In this document: in pieces, positions 25,062 through 33,552 of the stretch
Layout: each line of letters opens with the position of its first letter
Numbering within the stretch: the first letter of the stretch is position 1
Assembly (NCBI GenBank): GCA_001552515.1
Contig: BCRI01000042.1
Coordinates: forward strand, 1-53,057
Source: Sphaerimonospora mesophila NBRC 14179 = JCM 3151
Lineage (GTDB): Bacteria > Actinomycetota > Actinomycetes > Streptosporangiales > Streptosporangiaceae
DNA length: 53,057 nucleotides
Direction: 5' to 3'
Made by a program: the position numbers and the translations under genes
Notes under the pieces: model-generated
Told to the model about the DNA's origin: nothing
Seen by the model: only the letters and a program-made list of their open reading frames with translations
Databases searched by the model: none

Positions 25062-27835
25062 CGGGCGAACTCCAGCGTGCTCACCGTCACCCCTTCGCTC
25101 TCGAACACGACATAAAGATCGCGCACTCCGGCGGTCTCCGCCAGCGGCGTGCCGACCTGGACGAAATCGTGCCGGTTCGCCGTGGGCGGCACGGTCACCG
25201 CCCCGATCGCCTCCCCGCACAGCGGGTCGTCGAGCCGGAGCGTGAGCACGCCGCCCTCCGCGCTCGACACGCTCAGCACGCATCCGGACGGACCGGTGCC
25301 GGCGTCTCCGAAATCGGCGTCGCGGAACACGATCCAGGCTCCCGCCTCGGCGGCCCGGACCGCGTCCCCGACGTCGATCGCCGCGGCGCACAGCACGACC
25401 CCTTCGTACTCGTCGTTGTCGGCCGCGCTCAGACCCCCCCGTCCGGTCGGCGCGGTCAGCGCGCGCGGCGGGATCGTCTCGCCGTTCACCCGCAGCGGCG
25501 CGCACAGGCGGATGTCCCGCGACGACCGCCCCACCCGCACCTTGTGCGGGGCGTCCTCCAGCACGAACCGGCCGCGGGTGACGTCCCAGATCGCCAGCTC
25601 GGCGACCGGGATCTCCACCGACACCGTACGGCTCTCGCCGGGCGCGAGCCGTACCCTGCCGAACCCGCACAGCCGCGCGAGCGGCTGCTTGACCCGGGAG
25701 CGCTGCTGACGGGTGTAGACCTGCACGACCTCCTCGCCCTCACGGTCCCCCGTATTGGTCACGGTGACCGTCACGGTCAGCGTGTCACCCTCGGCCACCT
25801 CGGCGGCGGACAGGGTCAGATCCGAGTAGGCGAAGCTCGCGTAGCTGAGGCCGTGCCCGAACGGGTAGAGCGGCCTGCCCCGGAAGTAGAGATAGGTGGC
25901 CTCCGTCGTGACGATGTCGTAGTCGAGCAGGTCGGGCAGATCGGCGGCCGAGCGGTACCAGGTCTGGGTGAGCCGCCCGCCGGGGTCCTCGTCGCCGAAC
26001 AGCACCTCGGCGAGGGCGTTGCCGTACTCCTGCCCGCCGTGCGCGGACCACACGACCGCGGGCAGATGCTCATCGGCCCAGGTCACCGCGAACGGGTAGC
26101 CGCTGCTGAGGACGAGCACGGTCGCGGGGTTGGCCGCGTGGACCGCCCGCAGCAGCGTCTCCTGGCGGGCGGGCAGGCGGAGATCGGCCCGGTCCTCGGT
26201 CTCGCGGCCGTTCACGAGCGGGTGGTCGCCCAGCACGACGACGGCGACGTCGGCCCGGGCCGCCGCCTCCGCCGCCCTGGCCGTGCCGGAGTCGACCAGT
26301 TCGACGGTCAGCACGGCGGCCGCGTCCGGGTCCTCGGTGATCCGGGCGACGTCACCGTCGACGGCGACGTAGTGGCCCGTGGAGATGTGCCGCAGCACGA
26401 CGCCGCGCGGCCGCTCCTCCATGCGGAACGTCTGCCGCACCTCCCAGCCGTTCGGCCCGGGCTGGTCGCTGACCAGGACGCCGTCCTCCCCCACGGACAG
26501 GTGCAGCCCGTTGGCCGCCGACCGGAACGCGAGCGCCCCGCCACCCCAGTCGAACACGTCGAACACGCCGAGCTGGCCGCTCTCGGCGCGCAGCGCCACC
26601 CGGTCGACGCCCTCGCAGTGAACGACCTCGCACCGTTCGGCCAGCGCGCCGCGCGCCGTTATCTGGTACGGCAGCGTGCCGCTGTACCAGTCCTCCATGA
26701 GGAGGTCGGCCAGCGGGCCGATCACCGCGACCGTCCTGGGCGAGGCGAGCGGGAGGATGCCGTCGTTCTTGAGCAGTGTGATCGACTTCCGGGCCGCCTC
26801 CCTGGCCAGGCGCCGGTGCTCCGGGCTGTTCACGACGTCCTGCGTGATCTGGTCGTACGGCGTGGCCGGGTCGAACTCGCCGAGCCTGACCCGGATCGAC
26901 AGCAGGTGCCGGGCGGCCCGGTCGATGTCGCCTTCGGTGAGCAGTCCGCGGTCGAGCGCCGTGCGGATGTGGCCGAGCGTGGCGGCCGGATCGTCGTCGT
27001 CCTGGGTGAAGCTGTCCAGCCCGGCCTTGATCGCGTGCGCGTACGCCTCGGGCAGGTCCCGGTGGTAGGCCTGCATCCCGGTCAGGTTCGCCGGGGCGTA
27101 GGCGTCGCTGACCACCATGATGTCGTCGCGTGCCCAGGTGCGCAGCGCGGACTCGATCAGCGGCGACAGGTGGGCCGGGCGCCCGTTGACCAGGTTGTAC
27201 GACGGCATCACGGCCACCGCTGCGCCCGCCTCGATCGCCGGGCGGAACGCCTTGAGCTCGTATTCGTGCAGCACCCGGGGCGGCAGCCCGCTGGAGGTGA
27301 CGCACCGGTCGGTCTCGTTGTTGTAGGCGAGGAAGTGCTTCAGTGTGGGCGCGGTCTTCAGCACGCCGCTGCCGTCCGGGCCGCCGTCGCCGCACAGGCC
27401 GCGGGAGTAGGCGGCGCCCATGAGGCCGGTCAGCCAGGGATCCTCCGAGTAGCCCTCCTCGTTTCGGCCCCACCGCGGATCGCGCAGCGGGTTGACCACG
27501 GGGGCCCACACGTTGCGGCCGACCGCCTGGGGATCCTTGTGGTGGAAGGCCATCACCTCGTCCCCGGTGGCCGAGCCCACCCGCCGGACCAGCTCCGGAT
27601 CCCAGGTGCTGGCCAGCCCGACGGCCTGGGGGAACACGGTCGCCGGGCCGTGCCAGGCCAGGCCGTGCAGCGCCTCGGTGCCGGTGCGGAACGGCCGCAG
27701 GCCGAGTCGCTCGACCGGGGCCTGGTACTGGTGCAGCAGGCCGATCTTCTCCTCCAGCGTCAGCCGGCCGAGCAGGTCGCGCACGCGCTCGGCGGTGGGC
27801 AGGCCGGGGTTCCGGAAGGCCGGCGGTTCGTTCAT
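25058..27835 (-). CDS. GH3 beta-glycosidase with beta-trefoil insert and CBM6-like tail, cytoplasmic
   Basis: A 925-residue glycoside hydrolase family 3 enzyme without a signal peptide. The catalytic barrel has the nucleophile Asp244 in VVSDAYAP and the substrate segment KHFLAYNNETDR. The C-terminal alpha/beta sandwich (about 365-410, then from 525) is interrupted by an insert at about 411-515 with fascin/ricin-like beta-trefoil features (NGLHLSVGEDG, then TGHYVAVDGD). A fibronectin III-like domain (about 690-770) and a CBM6-like module (about 785-925, ending GVRDLYVVFESEGV) follow. Likely activity is beta-glucosidase or beta-xylosidase on imported oligosaccharides. It is first in an operon with the LacI gene and has two LacI operators upstream. 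It is a paralogue of the secreted GH3 at 39.2-42.3 kb. Confidence 0.88.
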   Translation of the reverse strand: MNEPPAFRNPGLPTAERVRDLLGRLTLEEKIGLLHQYQAPVERLGLRPFRTGTEALHGLAWHGPATVFPQAVGLASTWDPELVRRVGSATGDEVMAFHHKDPQAVGRNVWAPVVNPLRDPRWGRNEEGYSEDPWLTGLMGAAYSRGLCGDGGPDGSGVLKTAPTLKHFLAYNNETDRCVTSSGLPPRVLHEYELKAFRPAIEAGAAVAVMPSYNLVNGRPAHLSPLIESALRTWARDDIMVVSDAYAPANLTGMQAYHRDLPEAYAHAIKAGLDSFTQDDDDPAATLGHIRTALDRGLLTEGDIDRAARHLLSIRVRLGEFDPATPYDQITQDVVNSPEHRRLAREAARKSITLLKNDGILPLASPRTVAVIGPLADLLMEDWYSGTLPYQITARGALAERCEVVHCEGVDRVALRAESGQLGVFDVFDWGGGALAFRSAANGLHLSVGEDGVLVSDQPGPNGWEVRQTFRMEERPRGVVLRHISTGHYVAVDGDVARITEDPDAAAVLTVELVDSGTARAAEAAARADVAVVVLGDHPLVNGRETEDRADLRLPARQETLLRAVHAANPATVLVLSSGYPFAVTWADEHLPAVVWSAHGGQEYGNALAEVLFGDEDPGGRLTQTWYRSAADLPDLLDYDIVTTEATYLYFRGRPLYPFGHGLSYASFAYSDLTLSAAEVAEGDTLTVTVTVTNTGDREGEEVVQVYTRQQRSRVKQPLARLCGFGRVRLAPGESRTVSVEIPVAELAIWDVTRGRFVLEDAPHKVRVGRSSRDIRLCAPLRVNGETIPPRALTAPTGRGGLSAADNDEYEGVVLCAAAIDVGDAVRAAEAGAWIVFRDADFGDAGTGPSGCVLSVSSAEGGVLTLRLDDPLCGEAIGAVTVPPTANRHDFVQVGTPLAETAGVRDLYVVFESEGVTVSTLEFAR

Positions 27836-27855
27836 CTGAAGACCTGCCCTTCGTG

Positions 27856-27869
27856 TCGAAGCGCTTCGA
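27856..27869. promoter_or_regulatory. LacI operator, proximal
   Basis: TCGAAGCGCTTCGA is a perfect 14-bp palindrome with the central CG typical of LacI-family sites. It lies 20 bases upstream of the GH3 start codon. Confidence 0.8.
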
Positions 27870-27934
27870 TGCCGGTTGCGCCGAAGTTTCGGGTTGATGA
27901 GGTTGGGGGGGAAGCGCCGGGCGTTCGCCGTTCG

Positions 27935-27948
27935 TCGAAGCGCTTCGA
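27935..27948. promoter_or_regulatory. LacI operator, distal
   Basis: A second perfect copy of TCGAAGCGCTTCGA, 79 bp centre to centre from the first. Paired sites suggest cooperative binding or DNA looping. Confidence 0.8.
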
Positions 27949-28042
27949 AGGGATTCCAAGGCTTGCGGGGGGTGTCGTTTCGGGCTTATCCGGAAGAGTG
28001 CCCCCTGCACCGCCCTCGGTCAAGACCCATTCGGCGTCCGCT

Positions 28043-29254
28043 TCACTGATGGGACGGAAGACGGCCGGAGTCGACCGAGTCCAGCACCCGGGCGGCCGCA
28101 CCCAGGGCGGCCGCGCCGTACCCGAGGGTCGAGACCTCCAGCCGGCAGCCGCCTCCGCCGGGCGCGATGACCCGGCGGCGCATCTCCTCCTCGGCCCGGG
28201 CGACCAGCCACGGCGCGAGCGGGATGTAGTAGCCGCCGAGGACGATCACCTCGGGGTCGAGCAGGTTGGCCAGCACCGCCACGCCCCTGCCCAGGTGGCG
28301 GCCGACGTCGTCCAGCAACTCCAGGATCTCCGGCTCGCCGTTGCCGGCCCGCTGCGCCACCTCGTCGATCTCCGGCTCCAGCTCGGCGGGAGAGGCGTCG
28401 GGCGCGGTCAGGGACAGGATCGCGTCCACTCCGGCGACGGCCTCCAGGCAGCCCCGCCGGCCGCACCGGCACGGGCGTCCGCCCGGGTCGATCTCGATGT
28501 GGCCGATCTCCCCGCTGTAGCCCTGCCCGCCGCGCCTGAGCCGGCCGTCCAGGATGATCCCGGCGCCGACGCCGACCTCGCCGGTGAGGTAGACGAGGTC
28601 GGACGCGTTCCCGTGCCGGCCGAACCGGTGCTCGGCGAGCGCGGCCAGGTTGGCCTCGTTGTCGACCAGCACCGGGAAGCCCGGGTCGCGCAGCGCCTTG
28701 GTGAGGTCGCCGCACAGGTCGGCGTCCCGCCAGCCGAGGTTGGGGGCCACCCGCACCGAACCGTTCAGGTCGACCAGCCCGGGCACGGCCACGGTCAGGC
28801 CCAGGACCTGCCTGGCCTCCTTGGCCATCCGGCTGATCACCCGCCGGGCGATCGCCGCCACCGCGACCACGGCCTGCCCCGCCGTCGAGGTCGTGCCGGG
28901 GAAGGACCGCCGCCAGTTCACCAGCACCTCGCCCTTGAGGTCGACGGCGACCGCGCTGATGTAGTCGACGTTGACCTCGACCCCGATCGCGGCGTACGGC
29001 GAGCCGTCCAGGACGAGCATGGTGGCGGGCCGGCCGACCCGGTGCTCGGTCAGCCCGGTCTCGCGCAGCAGCCTGCGGTCGATCAGGTCGGCGACGAGGC
29101 TCGACACGGTGGCCTTGTTGAGCCCGGTCGAGGCGGCGATGTCGGCGCGTGAGCACGGCGCGTTCTCCCGCACGAACCGCAGCACGACGGCCAGGTTGGT
29201 CGCCCGGACGTCGGCGAAGTCGGCCGGTTGGGGCCCGTTGTGCGATGTGATCAA
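28043..29254 (-). CDS. ROK family transcriptional regulator
   Basis: A 403-residue regulator. The N-terminal winged HTH reads PCSRADIAASTGLNKATVSSLVADL and is followed by the ROK sugar-binding fold. The zinc-site motif CRCGRRGCLEAVAG follows GHIEIDPGG. The start is set at the TTG at 29252-29254, six bases after GGGGA; the conserved part begins TSHNGPQPADFADVRATN. The frame is open further to 29350 without similarity. It is divergent from the transporter operon at 29466. It probably binds the TTAGTTTGG-type sites over the transporter and GH42 promoters, with a mono- or oligosaccharide as ligand. Confidence 0.9.
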   Translation of the reverse strand: MITSHNGPQPADFADVRATNLAVVLRFVRENAPCSRADIAASTGLNKATVSSLVADLIDRRLLRETGLTEHRVGRPATMLVLDGSPYAAIGVEVNVDYISAVAVDLKGEVLVNWRRSFPGTTSTAGQAVVAVAAIARRVISRMAKEARQVLGLTVAVPGLVDLNGSVRVAPNLGWRDADLCGDLTKALRDPGFPVLVDNEANLAALAEHRFGRHGNASDLVYLTGEVGVGAGIILDGRLRRGGQGYSGEIGHIEIDPGGRPCRCGRRGCLEAVAGVDAILSLTAPDASPAELEPEIDEVAQRAGNGEPEILELLDDVGRHLGRGVAVLANLLDPEVIVLGGYYIPLAPWLVARAEEEMRRRVIAPGGGGCRLEVSTLGYGAAALGAAARVLDSVDSGRLPSHQ

Positions 29255-29369
29255 GAGTCGTCCCCGTTCCCGCTCGGCCTCATCTTCCGGTCGTTTCCCA
29301 TAGATCTTCTTACCTACCGTGGTCGCCGGGGTGGCGCCTCGCCACGGCAAAGATCAACGGGTCACTCCC

Positions 29370-29398
29370 TTGTGGCAACCGGACCCCTCGACTAGTTT
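29370..29398 (+). promoter_or_regulatory. Promoter of the sugar ABC operon
   Basis: TTGTGG (29370-29375), a 17-base spacer and TAGTTT (29393-29398). The -10 lies inside the left arm of the ROK operator. The distance to the ATG is 67 bases. Confidence 0.6.
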
Positions 29399-29419
29399 GT
29401 TTGGCTGCCAGACTAACTA
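29393..29419. promoter_or_regulatory. ROK operator upstream of the sugar ABC operon
   Basis: A 27-bp inverted repeat: TAGTTTGTTTGG, CTG, CCAGACTAACTA, with 10 of 12 pairs complementary. Its 21-base core (29396-29416) is 18/21 identical to the site before the GH42 gene at 48351-48371. It covers the promoter -10. Confidence 0.72.
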
Positions 29420-29465
29420 ACTTTAACTCGGAAACTCTATCCGAATCCAGTGAAGGGAGCGCGCC

Positions 29466-31136
29466 ATGTCACCATCCCCCGAAGGCGCGACGACGAGCCG
29501 ACGAGGTTTTCTCGGCATAGTGGGCGCCGGCGCGGTGCTGGCCGCCACCGGCGGTCTCACGGGCTGCGCCGCGAAGAAGGAAGTGTCCAAGGGCACGGCC
29601 GTCGCGGCGGACAAGCTCAAGACGCTCGTGCCGAACCGGATCCCGTTCAGCGTACCGGGCCTCACCCCCGACCTCCCGGGCGGCGACTTCGTCGAGCCCG
29701 GCTTCCTGTCCCGGCCCGCCACGTTCGTGCAGGCGATCACCGAGAAGCCGATCACCAGCGGCAAGGAGATCACCGCGATGACCCCGCTGTGGGGCAAGGT
29801 GCCTCCGGGGCTGGGCGACAACGCCTACTACGACGCGGTCAACGAGCAGCTCGGCGGGGTCGTACGGTTCAACATCCAGGACGGCAACACCTACGGCGAG
29901 AAGCTCACCGCGATCCTGGCCAGCGGGGAGGTGCCCGACATGATCCAGATCCCCGGCTGGGAGGCCAACAAGATCGCGCGTTTCCCCGAGGCGGCCAACA
30001 AGCTCTTCGCCGACCTGTCCCCCTACCTGGCCGGCGACAAGGCCAAGGCCTACCCCATGCTCGCGGCCTACGACACCGCGGCCTGGCAGTTCGGCGTGTA
30101 CGGCGGGGTGCTGCACGGCATCCCGTGGCAGAACGCACCCTACGTACTGCTGACCCTGGCCCGCAAGGACATCCTCGACGAGCTCGGCCTGCCCATGCCG
30201 GCCAGCGCCGACGACCTGCTCACGCTGGGCAAGCAACTGACCGACCCCAAGAAGAAGCGCTGGGCGTTCGGCGGCATGGACCAGGAGGTTCAGCGGGCGT
30301 TCGGCGTGCCGAGGGAGTGGCGCAAGCAGCCGGACGGCACGCTCGTCTACAAGTACGAGACCCCCGAGTTCGAGCAGCACATCGAGTTCGTGGTCAAGCT
30401 GTTCGAAAGCGGCTGGGTGCACCCGGATGTCGTCGCCAACAAGGACGCCGACCACAAGCCGCTCTTCGGTTCCGGTCAGCTCGTCATCTACCGGGAGGGT
30501 CCCGGCGCCTGGCACGAGCTGTACGGCACCTACCTGGCCGACAACCCCAAGCTGCGCATCGCCGCCGTCGATCCGTACCCCGCGCATGCCGGCGGCAAGG
30601 TCATCATCTGGCGCAACGAGCCGGCCGGCATGTTCTGCTTCATCAAGAAGGGCCTGCCCGACGATCGGATGCACGAGATCCTCGGCGTCGCCAACTGGTG
30701 CTCGGCGCCGTTCGGGACGATGGAGGCCGACCTGCTCGCCAACGGCGTCGAGGGCGAGCACTACACGATCAAGGACGGGCTGGTGCAGCGGACCGCGCTC
30801 GGCGAGAAGGAGGCCCAGCCCACCTACATGTTCCTGTCCGGCCGTCCCGGCGCGATCACGGAGTCGCAGTACCCGGACTACGTGCAGGCCTATCACGGCT
30901 GGCAGTCCAAGGCGGCGGCCCACCTGGAGAGCGACCCCTTCGTCGGCATCCGCGTGGAGATGCCGGCGAAGATGTCGGGGCTGGTCACGCCGACCGAGGA
31001 CAAGATGCAGGAGATCTTCCGCGGCAAGCGGCCGATCTCCGAATGGAAGCAGGTCGTCAAGGACTGGCAGGAGCAGGGCGGCAACGAGGCGCGGGAGTTC
31101 TACATGAAGGTCGCCCGGGAGAACGGCCGGTTGTGA
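29466..31136 (+). CDS. Extracellular sugar-binding lipoprotein (LplA/YtcQ type), Tat-exported
   Basis: A 556-residue family 1 solute-binding protein. The signal peptide has a twin-arginine motif (SRRGFLG) and lipobox LTGC with Cys34. This suggests Tat export and lipid anchoring, common in actinomycetes. Its length matches the larger oligosaccharide-binding proteins that pair with LplB/YtcP permeases. A strong AAGGGAG ribosome site precedes the ATG. It is first in a three-gene operon with both permeases, each overlapping its predecessor by four bases. Expression is probably controlled by the divergent ROK regulator. Confidence 0.88.
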   Translation: MSPSPEGATTSRRGFLGIVGAGAVLAATGGLTGCAAKKEVSKGTAVAADKLKTLVPNRIPFSVPGLTPDLPGGDFVEPGFLSRPATFVQAITEKPITSGKEITAMTPLWGKVPPGLGDNAYYDAVNEQLGGVVRFNIQDGNTYGEKLTAILASGEVPDMIQIPGWEANKIARFPEAANKLFADLSPYLAGDKAKAYPMLAAYDTAAWQFGVYGGVLHGIPWQNAPYVLLTLARKDILDELGLPMPASADDLLTLGKQLTDPKKKRWAFGGMDQEVQRAFGVPREWRKQPDGTLVYKYETPEFEQHIEFVVKLFESGWVHPDVVANKDADHKPLFGSGQLVIYREGPGAWHELYGTYLADNPKLRIAAVDPYPAHAGGKVIIWRNEPAGMFCFIKKGLPDDRMHEILGVANWCSAPFGTMEADLLANGVEGEHYTIKDGLVQRTALGEKEAQPTYMFLSGRPGAITESQYPDYVQAYHGWQSKAAAHLESDPFVGIRVEMPAKMSGLVTPTEDKMQEIFRGKRPISEWKQVVKDWQEQGGNEAREFYMKVARENGRL

Positions 31137-32167
31137 GCATGACGACCGGATCCAAGGCTCGCGGAGCCGGGGGCCGCGCAGCCCGGGATCGCAGAGACGG
31201 GGCTCGGCCCGACCTGACCCGGGCCGAGCCCTCCTCCGCACCCTCCGCACCACGCTCCGCCGACCGGCGGGCCAGGCTGCGGCGGGACTGGCCGCTGCTG
31301 GTGATGGCCGCGCCGATGGTCGTGCTCGTCACGGCCTTCTGGTGGGTGCCGACGCTCGGCAACGTGATCGCGCTCCAGGACTACAACCCCTACAGCGGGG
31401 GCATCCTGGGCAGCCCGATCATCGGCTTCACCAACTTCGCGCAGCTGCTCGGCGACCCGCAGTTCGGGCACGCGGTGGTCAACACCCTCGGCATCACCGC
31501 GTTCCAGCTCGTCTTCTACTTCCCGGTGCCGATCGCGCTCGCACTGCTGCTCAACAGCATCATGTCGCCGCGCCTGCGCGCCTTCGTGCAGGGCGTCGTC
31601 TACCTGCCGCACTTCTTCTCCTGGGTGCTGGTGGTCGCGATCTTCCAGCAGATGCTCGGCGGCGCCGGCCTGCTCGCGCAGATCCTGCGTGAGCACGGCC
31701 ACGAGGGCGTCGACATCATGACGCACTCGGAGACGTTCATCCTGCTCGTCACCTCGCAGACGGTCTGGAAGGACGCGGGGTGGGGGTCGATCGTGTTCCT
31801 GGCGGCGCTCAGCACGATCGACCCCCACCTCTACGAGGCCGCCGCCGTCGACGGTGCCGGGCGGTGGCGGCGGATGTGGCACGTCACGCTGCCGGGACTG
31901 CGTCCGGTGATCGTGCTCCTGCTGATCCTCCGCCTGGGCGACGCGCTGAACGTCGGTTTCGAGCAGTTCATGCTGCAGCGCAGCGCCGTCGGCAGCGCGG
32001 TGTCCGAGGTGTTCGACACGTTCGCCTACTACTCGGGTCTGCGCACCGGGGACTTCGGGTACGGCGCGGCGGCCGGTCTGTTCAAGGGACTGGTAGGCCT
32101 GATCTTGATCCTGGTGGCGAACCGGGTGGCCCACTCGTTGGGCGAGCGGGGGGTGTATTCCAAGTGA
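31133..32167 (+). CDS. Sugar ABC transporter permease (LplB/YtcP type)
   Basis: A 344-residue permease with a long basic, Ala-rich cytoplasmic N-terminus and six membrane segments from about residue 55. The ATPase-contact EAA loop is EAAAVDGAGRWRRMWHVTLPGLRP. The GTG start overlaps the binding protein stop as GTGA (31133-31136), so translation is coupled. It forms the membrane channel with the next permease. No ATPase gene is present; a shared MsiK-like ATPase elsewhere is expected, as in streptomycetes. Confidence 0.88.
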   Translation: MSMTTGSKARGAGGRAARDRRDGARPDLTRAEPSSAPSAPRSADRRARLRRDWPLLVMAAPMVVLVTAFWWVPTLGNVIALQDYNPYSGGILGSPIIGFTNFAQLLGDPQFGHAVVNTLGITAFQLVFYFPVPIALALLLNSIMSPRLRAFVQGVVYLPHFFSWVLVVAIFQQMLGGAGLLAQILREHGHEGVDIMTHSETFILLVTSQTVWKDAGWGSIVFLAALSTIDPHLYEAAAVDGAGRWRRMWHVTLPGLRPVIVLLLILRLGDALNVGFEQFMLQRSAVGSAVSEVFDTFAYYSGLRTGDFGYGAAAGLFKGLVGLILILVANRVAHSLGERGVYSK

Positions 32168-33075
32168 GCGCGATCGCGCGGAAGCCCGGACGGGCGCCGT
32201 GGGAGGAGCCGGGGTCGCTCGCCGGGCGGCTCGGCAAGGGCGGCACGATAGTGGTCGTCCTGCTGCTGGTGCTCTTCCCCCTCTACACGATCCTGCTGAC
32301 GAGCCTGTCGAGTTCGAAGACCGTCAACGAGGCGGGCGGGCTCGTGCTGGTGCCCGACGGCATCACGTTCGACGCCTACCGGCAGATCTTCTCCGACACC
32401 GTGGTGAGCCACGCGATCCTGGTCAGCACCGGGGTGACCGTGGTGGGCACCGCTTTCAGCCTCGGTGTCAGCGTGCTCGGCGCGTACGGACTGTCGCGGC
32501 CGGGCTCATTCCTGCACCGGCCGCTGCTGTTCAGCGTGCTGCTGATGTTCGTGTTCTTCCCCGGCCTGATCCCGACCTATCTGCTGGTCGCCTCGCTCGG
32601 GCTCAAGAACGACTACCTGTCGCTGATCCTGCCGTCGGCGGTGTCGGCGTTCAACATCGTGGTGCTGCGGGCTTTCTTCATGAACATCCCGCATGAGCTG
32701 CTCGACAGCGCCCGCATCGACGGCGCCGGCGAGTTCCGCATCCTGTGGCGGATCGTGCTGCCACTGTCGAAGGCGGTGACCGCGGTGATCGCGCTGTTCT
32801 ACGCGGTCGGCTACTGGAACGCCTGGTTCAACGCCATGCTCTACCTGGACGACTCGGCCAAGTGGCCGCTCGCGCTGGTGCTGCGCGAGTACGTCGTCAA
32901 CGCCGCCGCGCTGCCGGCGGGCACCGCGGGGGTCGCCTACGGCCAGGCTGCCCCGCCGACGCTGGCCATCAAGATGGCGATCGTGATGGTCGCGGTGGTG
33001 CCCGCGCTGATCATCTACCCGTTCGTCCAGCGCCACTTCACCAAGGGGGTCATCATCGGCGCCATCAAGGGCTGA
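32164..33075 (+). CDS. Carbohydrate ABC transporter permease
   Basis: A 303-residue permease with six membrane segments. The EAA-type loop reads LLDSARIDGAGEFRILWRIVLPLSK and the C-terminus RHFTKGVIIGAIKG is typical of MalG-like sugar permeases. The GTG start overlaps the previous stop as GTGA (32164-32167). It is the last gene of the operon; a strong hairpin begins 64 bases after the stop. Confidence 0.88.
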   Translation: MSAIARKPGRAPWEEPGSLAGRLGKGGTIVVVLLLVLFPLYTILLTSLSSSKTVNEAGGLVLVPDGITFDAYRQIFSDTVVSHAILVSTGVTVVGTAFSLGVSVLGAYGLSRPGSFLHRPLLFSVLLMFVFFPGLIPTYLLVASLGLKNDYLSLILPSAVSAFNIVVLRAFFMNIPHELLDSARIDGAGEFRILWRIVLPLSKAVTAVIALFYAVGYWNAWFNAMLYLDDSAKWPLALVLREYVVNAAALPAGTAGVAYGQAAPPTLAIKMAIVMVAVVPALIIYPFVQRHFTKGVIIGAIKG

Positions 33076-33138
33076 CCACTTTCCGGGAGCCCGGTCCCTC
33101 CACCCTGGGGGTGCGCCGGGAGGAGGCTCCGGTCCGCT

Positions 33139-33166
33139 GCGAAAGCCCGCTCCGGCGGGCTTTCGC
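33139..33166. terminator. Strong hairpin terminator
   Basis: GCGAAAGCCCGC, loop TCCG, GCGGGCTTTCGC: a perfect 12-bp stem with a tetraloop. It lies between the sugar ABC operon and the convergent small zinc protein gene and can serve both. Confidence 0.8.
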
Positions 33167-33233
33167 GTGCGGTCCTCGCTCCCTCGCACCGGGTGAGCTC
33201 GGCGGATCCCCCGTGACGTCGGAGGACGGCGCA

Positions 33234-33488
33234 CTACCGGCTGCCGGCCGCCGTGACCTCCTTGTCCACGATGGTGGTCGCCCCCGACTCGCGGGCGCAG
33301 TGGGCGCAGCAGTACCACCGCCCGTCCACCTCGGCACCGTGGCCCACGATGCGGCATCCACAGTGCTCGCAGATCGGCGCCATCCGCGTGATCGCGCACT
33401 CGAAGCTGTCGAAGACGTGCACCGCCCCCTGGCTGTGGACCTCGAAGGCCATGTCGTAGTCGTTGCCACAGACCTCACAGGTAGCCAT
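33234..33488 (-). CDS. Small Cys-rich zinc-binding protein (TRASH/metallothionein-like)
   Basis: An 84-residue cytoplasmic protein with nine cysteines and two likely metal ligating histidines. CEVC is at residues 4-7, FDSFEC at 26-31, then Cys40, Cys43, Cys45, and CCAHC at 60-64. The first half resembles TRASH/treble-clef folds and the second a zinc ribbon. Similar small actinobacterial proteins are annotated as prokaryotic metallothionein-like. The ATG at 33486-33488 has GGAGGGG upstream; the longer frame to 33548 is not supported. The role (metal sensing, storage or nucleic acid binding) is not known. Confidence 0.75.
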   Translation of the reverse strand: MATCEVCGNDYDMAFEVHSQGAVHVFDSFECAITRMAPICEHCGCRIVGHGAEVDGRWYCCAHCARESGATTIVDKEVTAAGSR

Positions 33489-33552
33489 GGTCCCCTCCAT
33501 CGGCAGGTAGTCGAGGGGTTGCATACCCGCCCTGTTCAGGGCGAACACCCTG

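Noticed and set aside
25169-29152. Very long (1327-codon) plus-strand frame across the GH3 and ROK genes
   Set aside because: It spans two unrelated genes and the operators between them; codon-position GC bias explains its openness.
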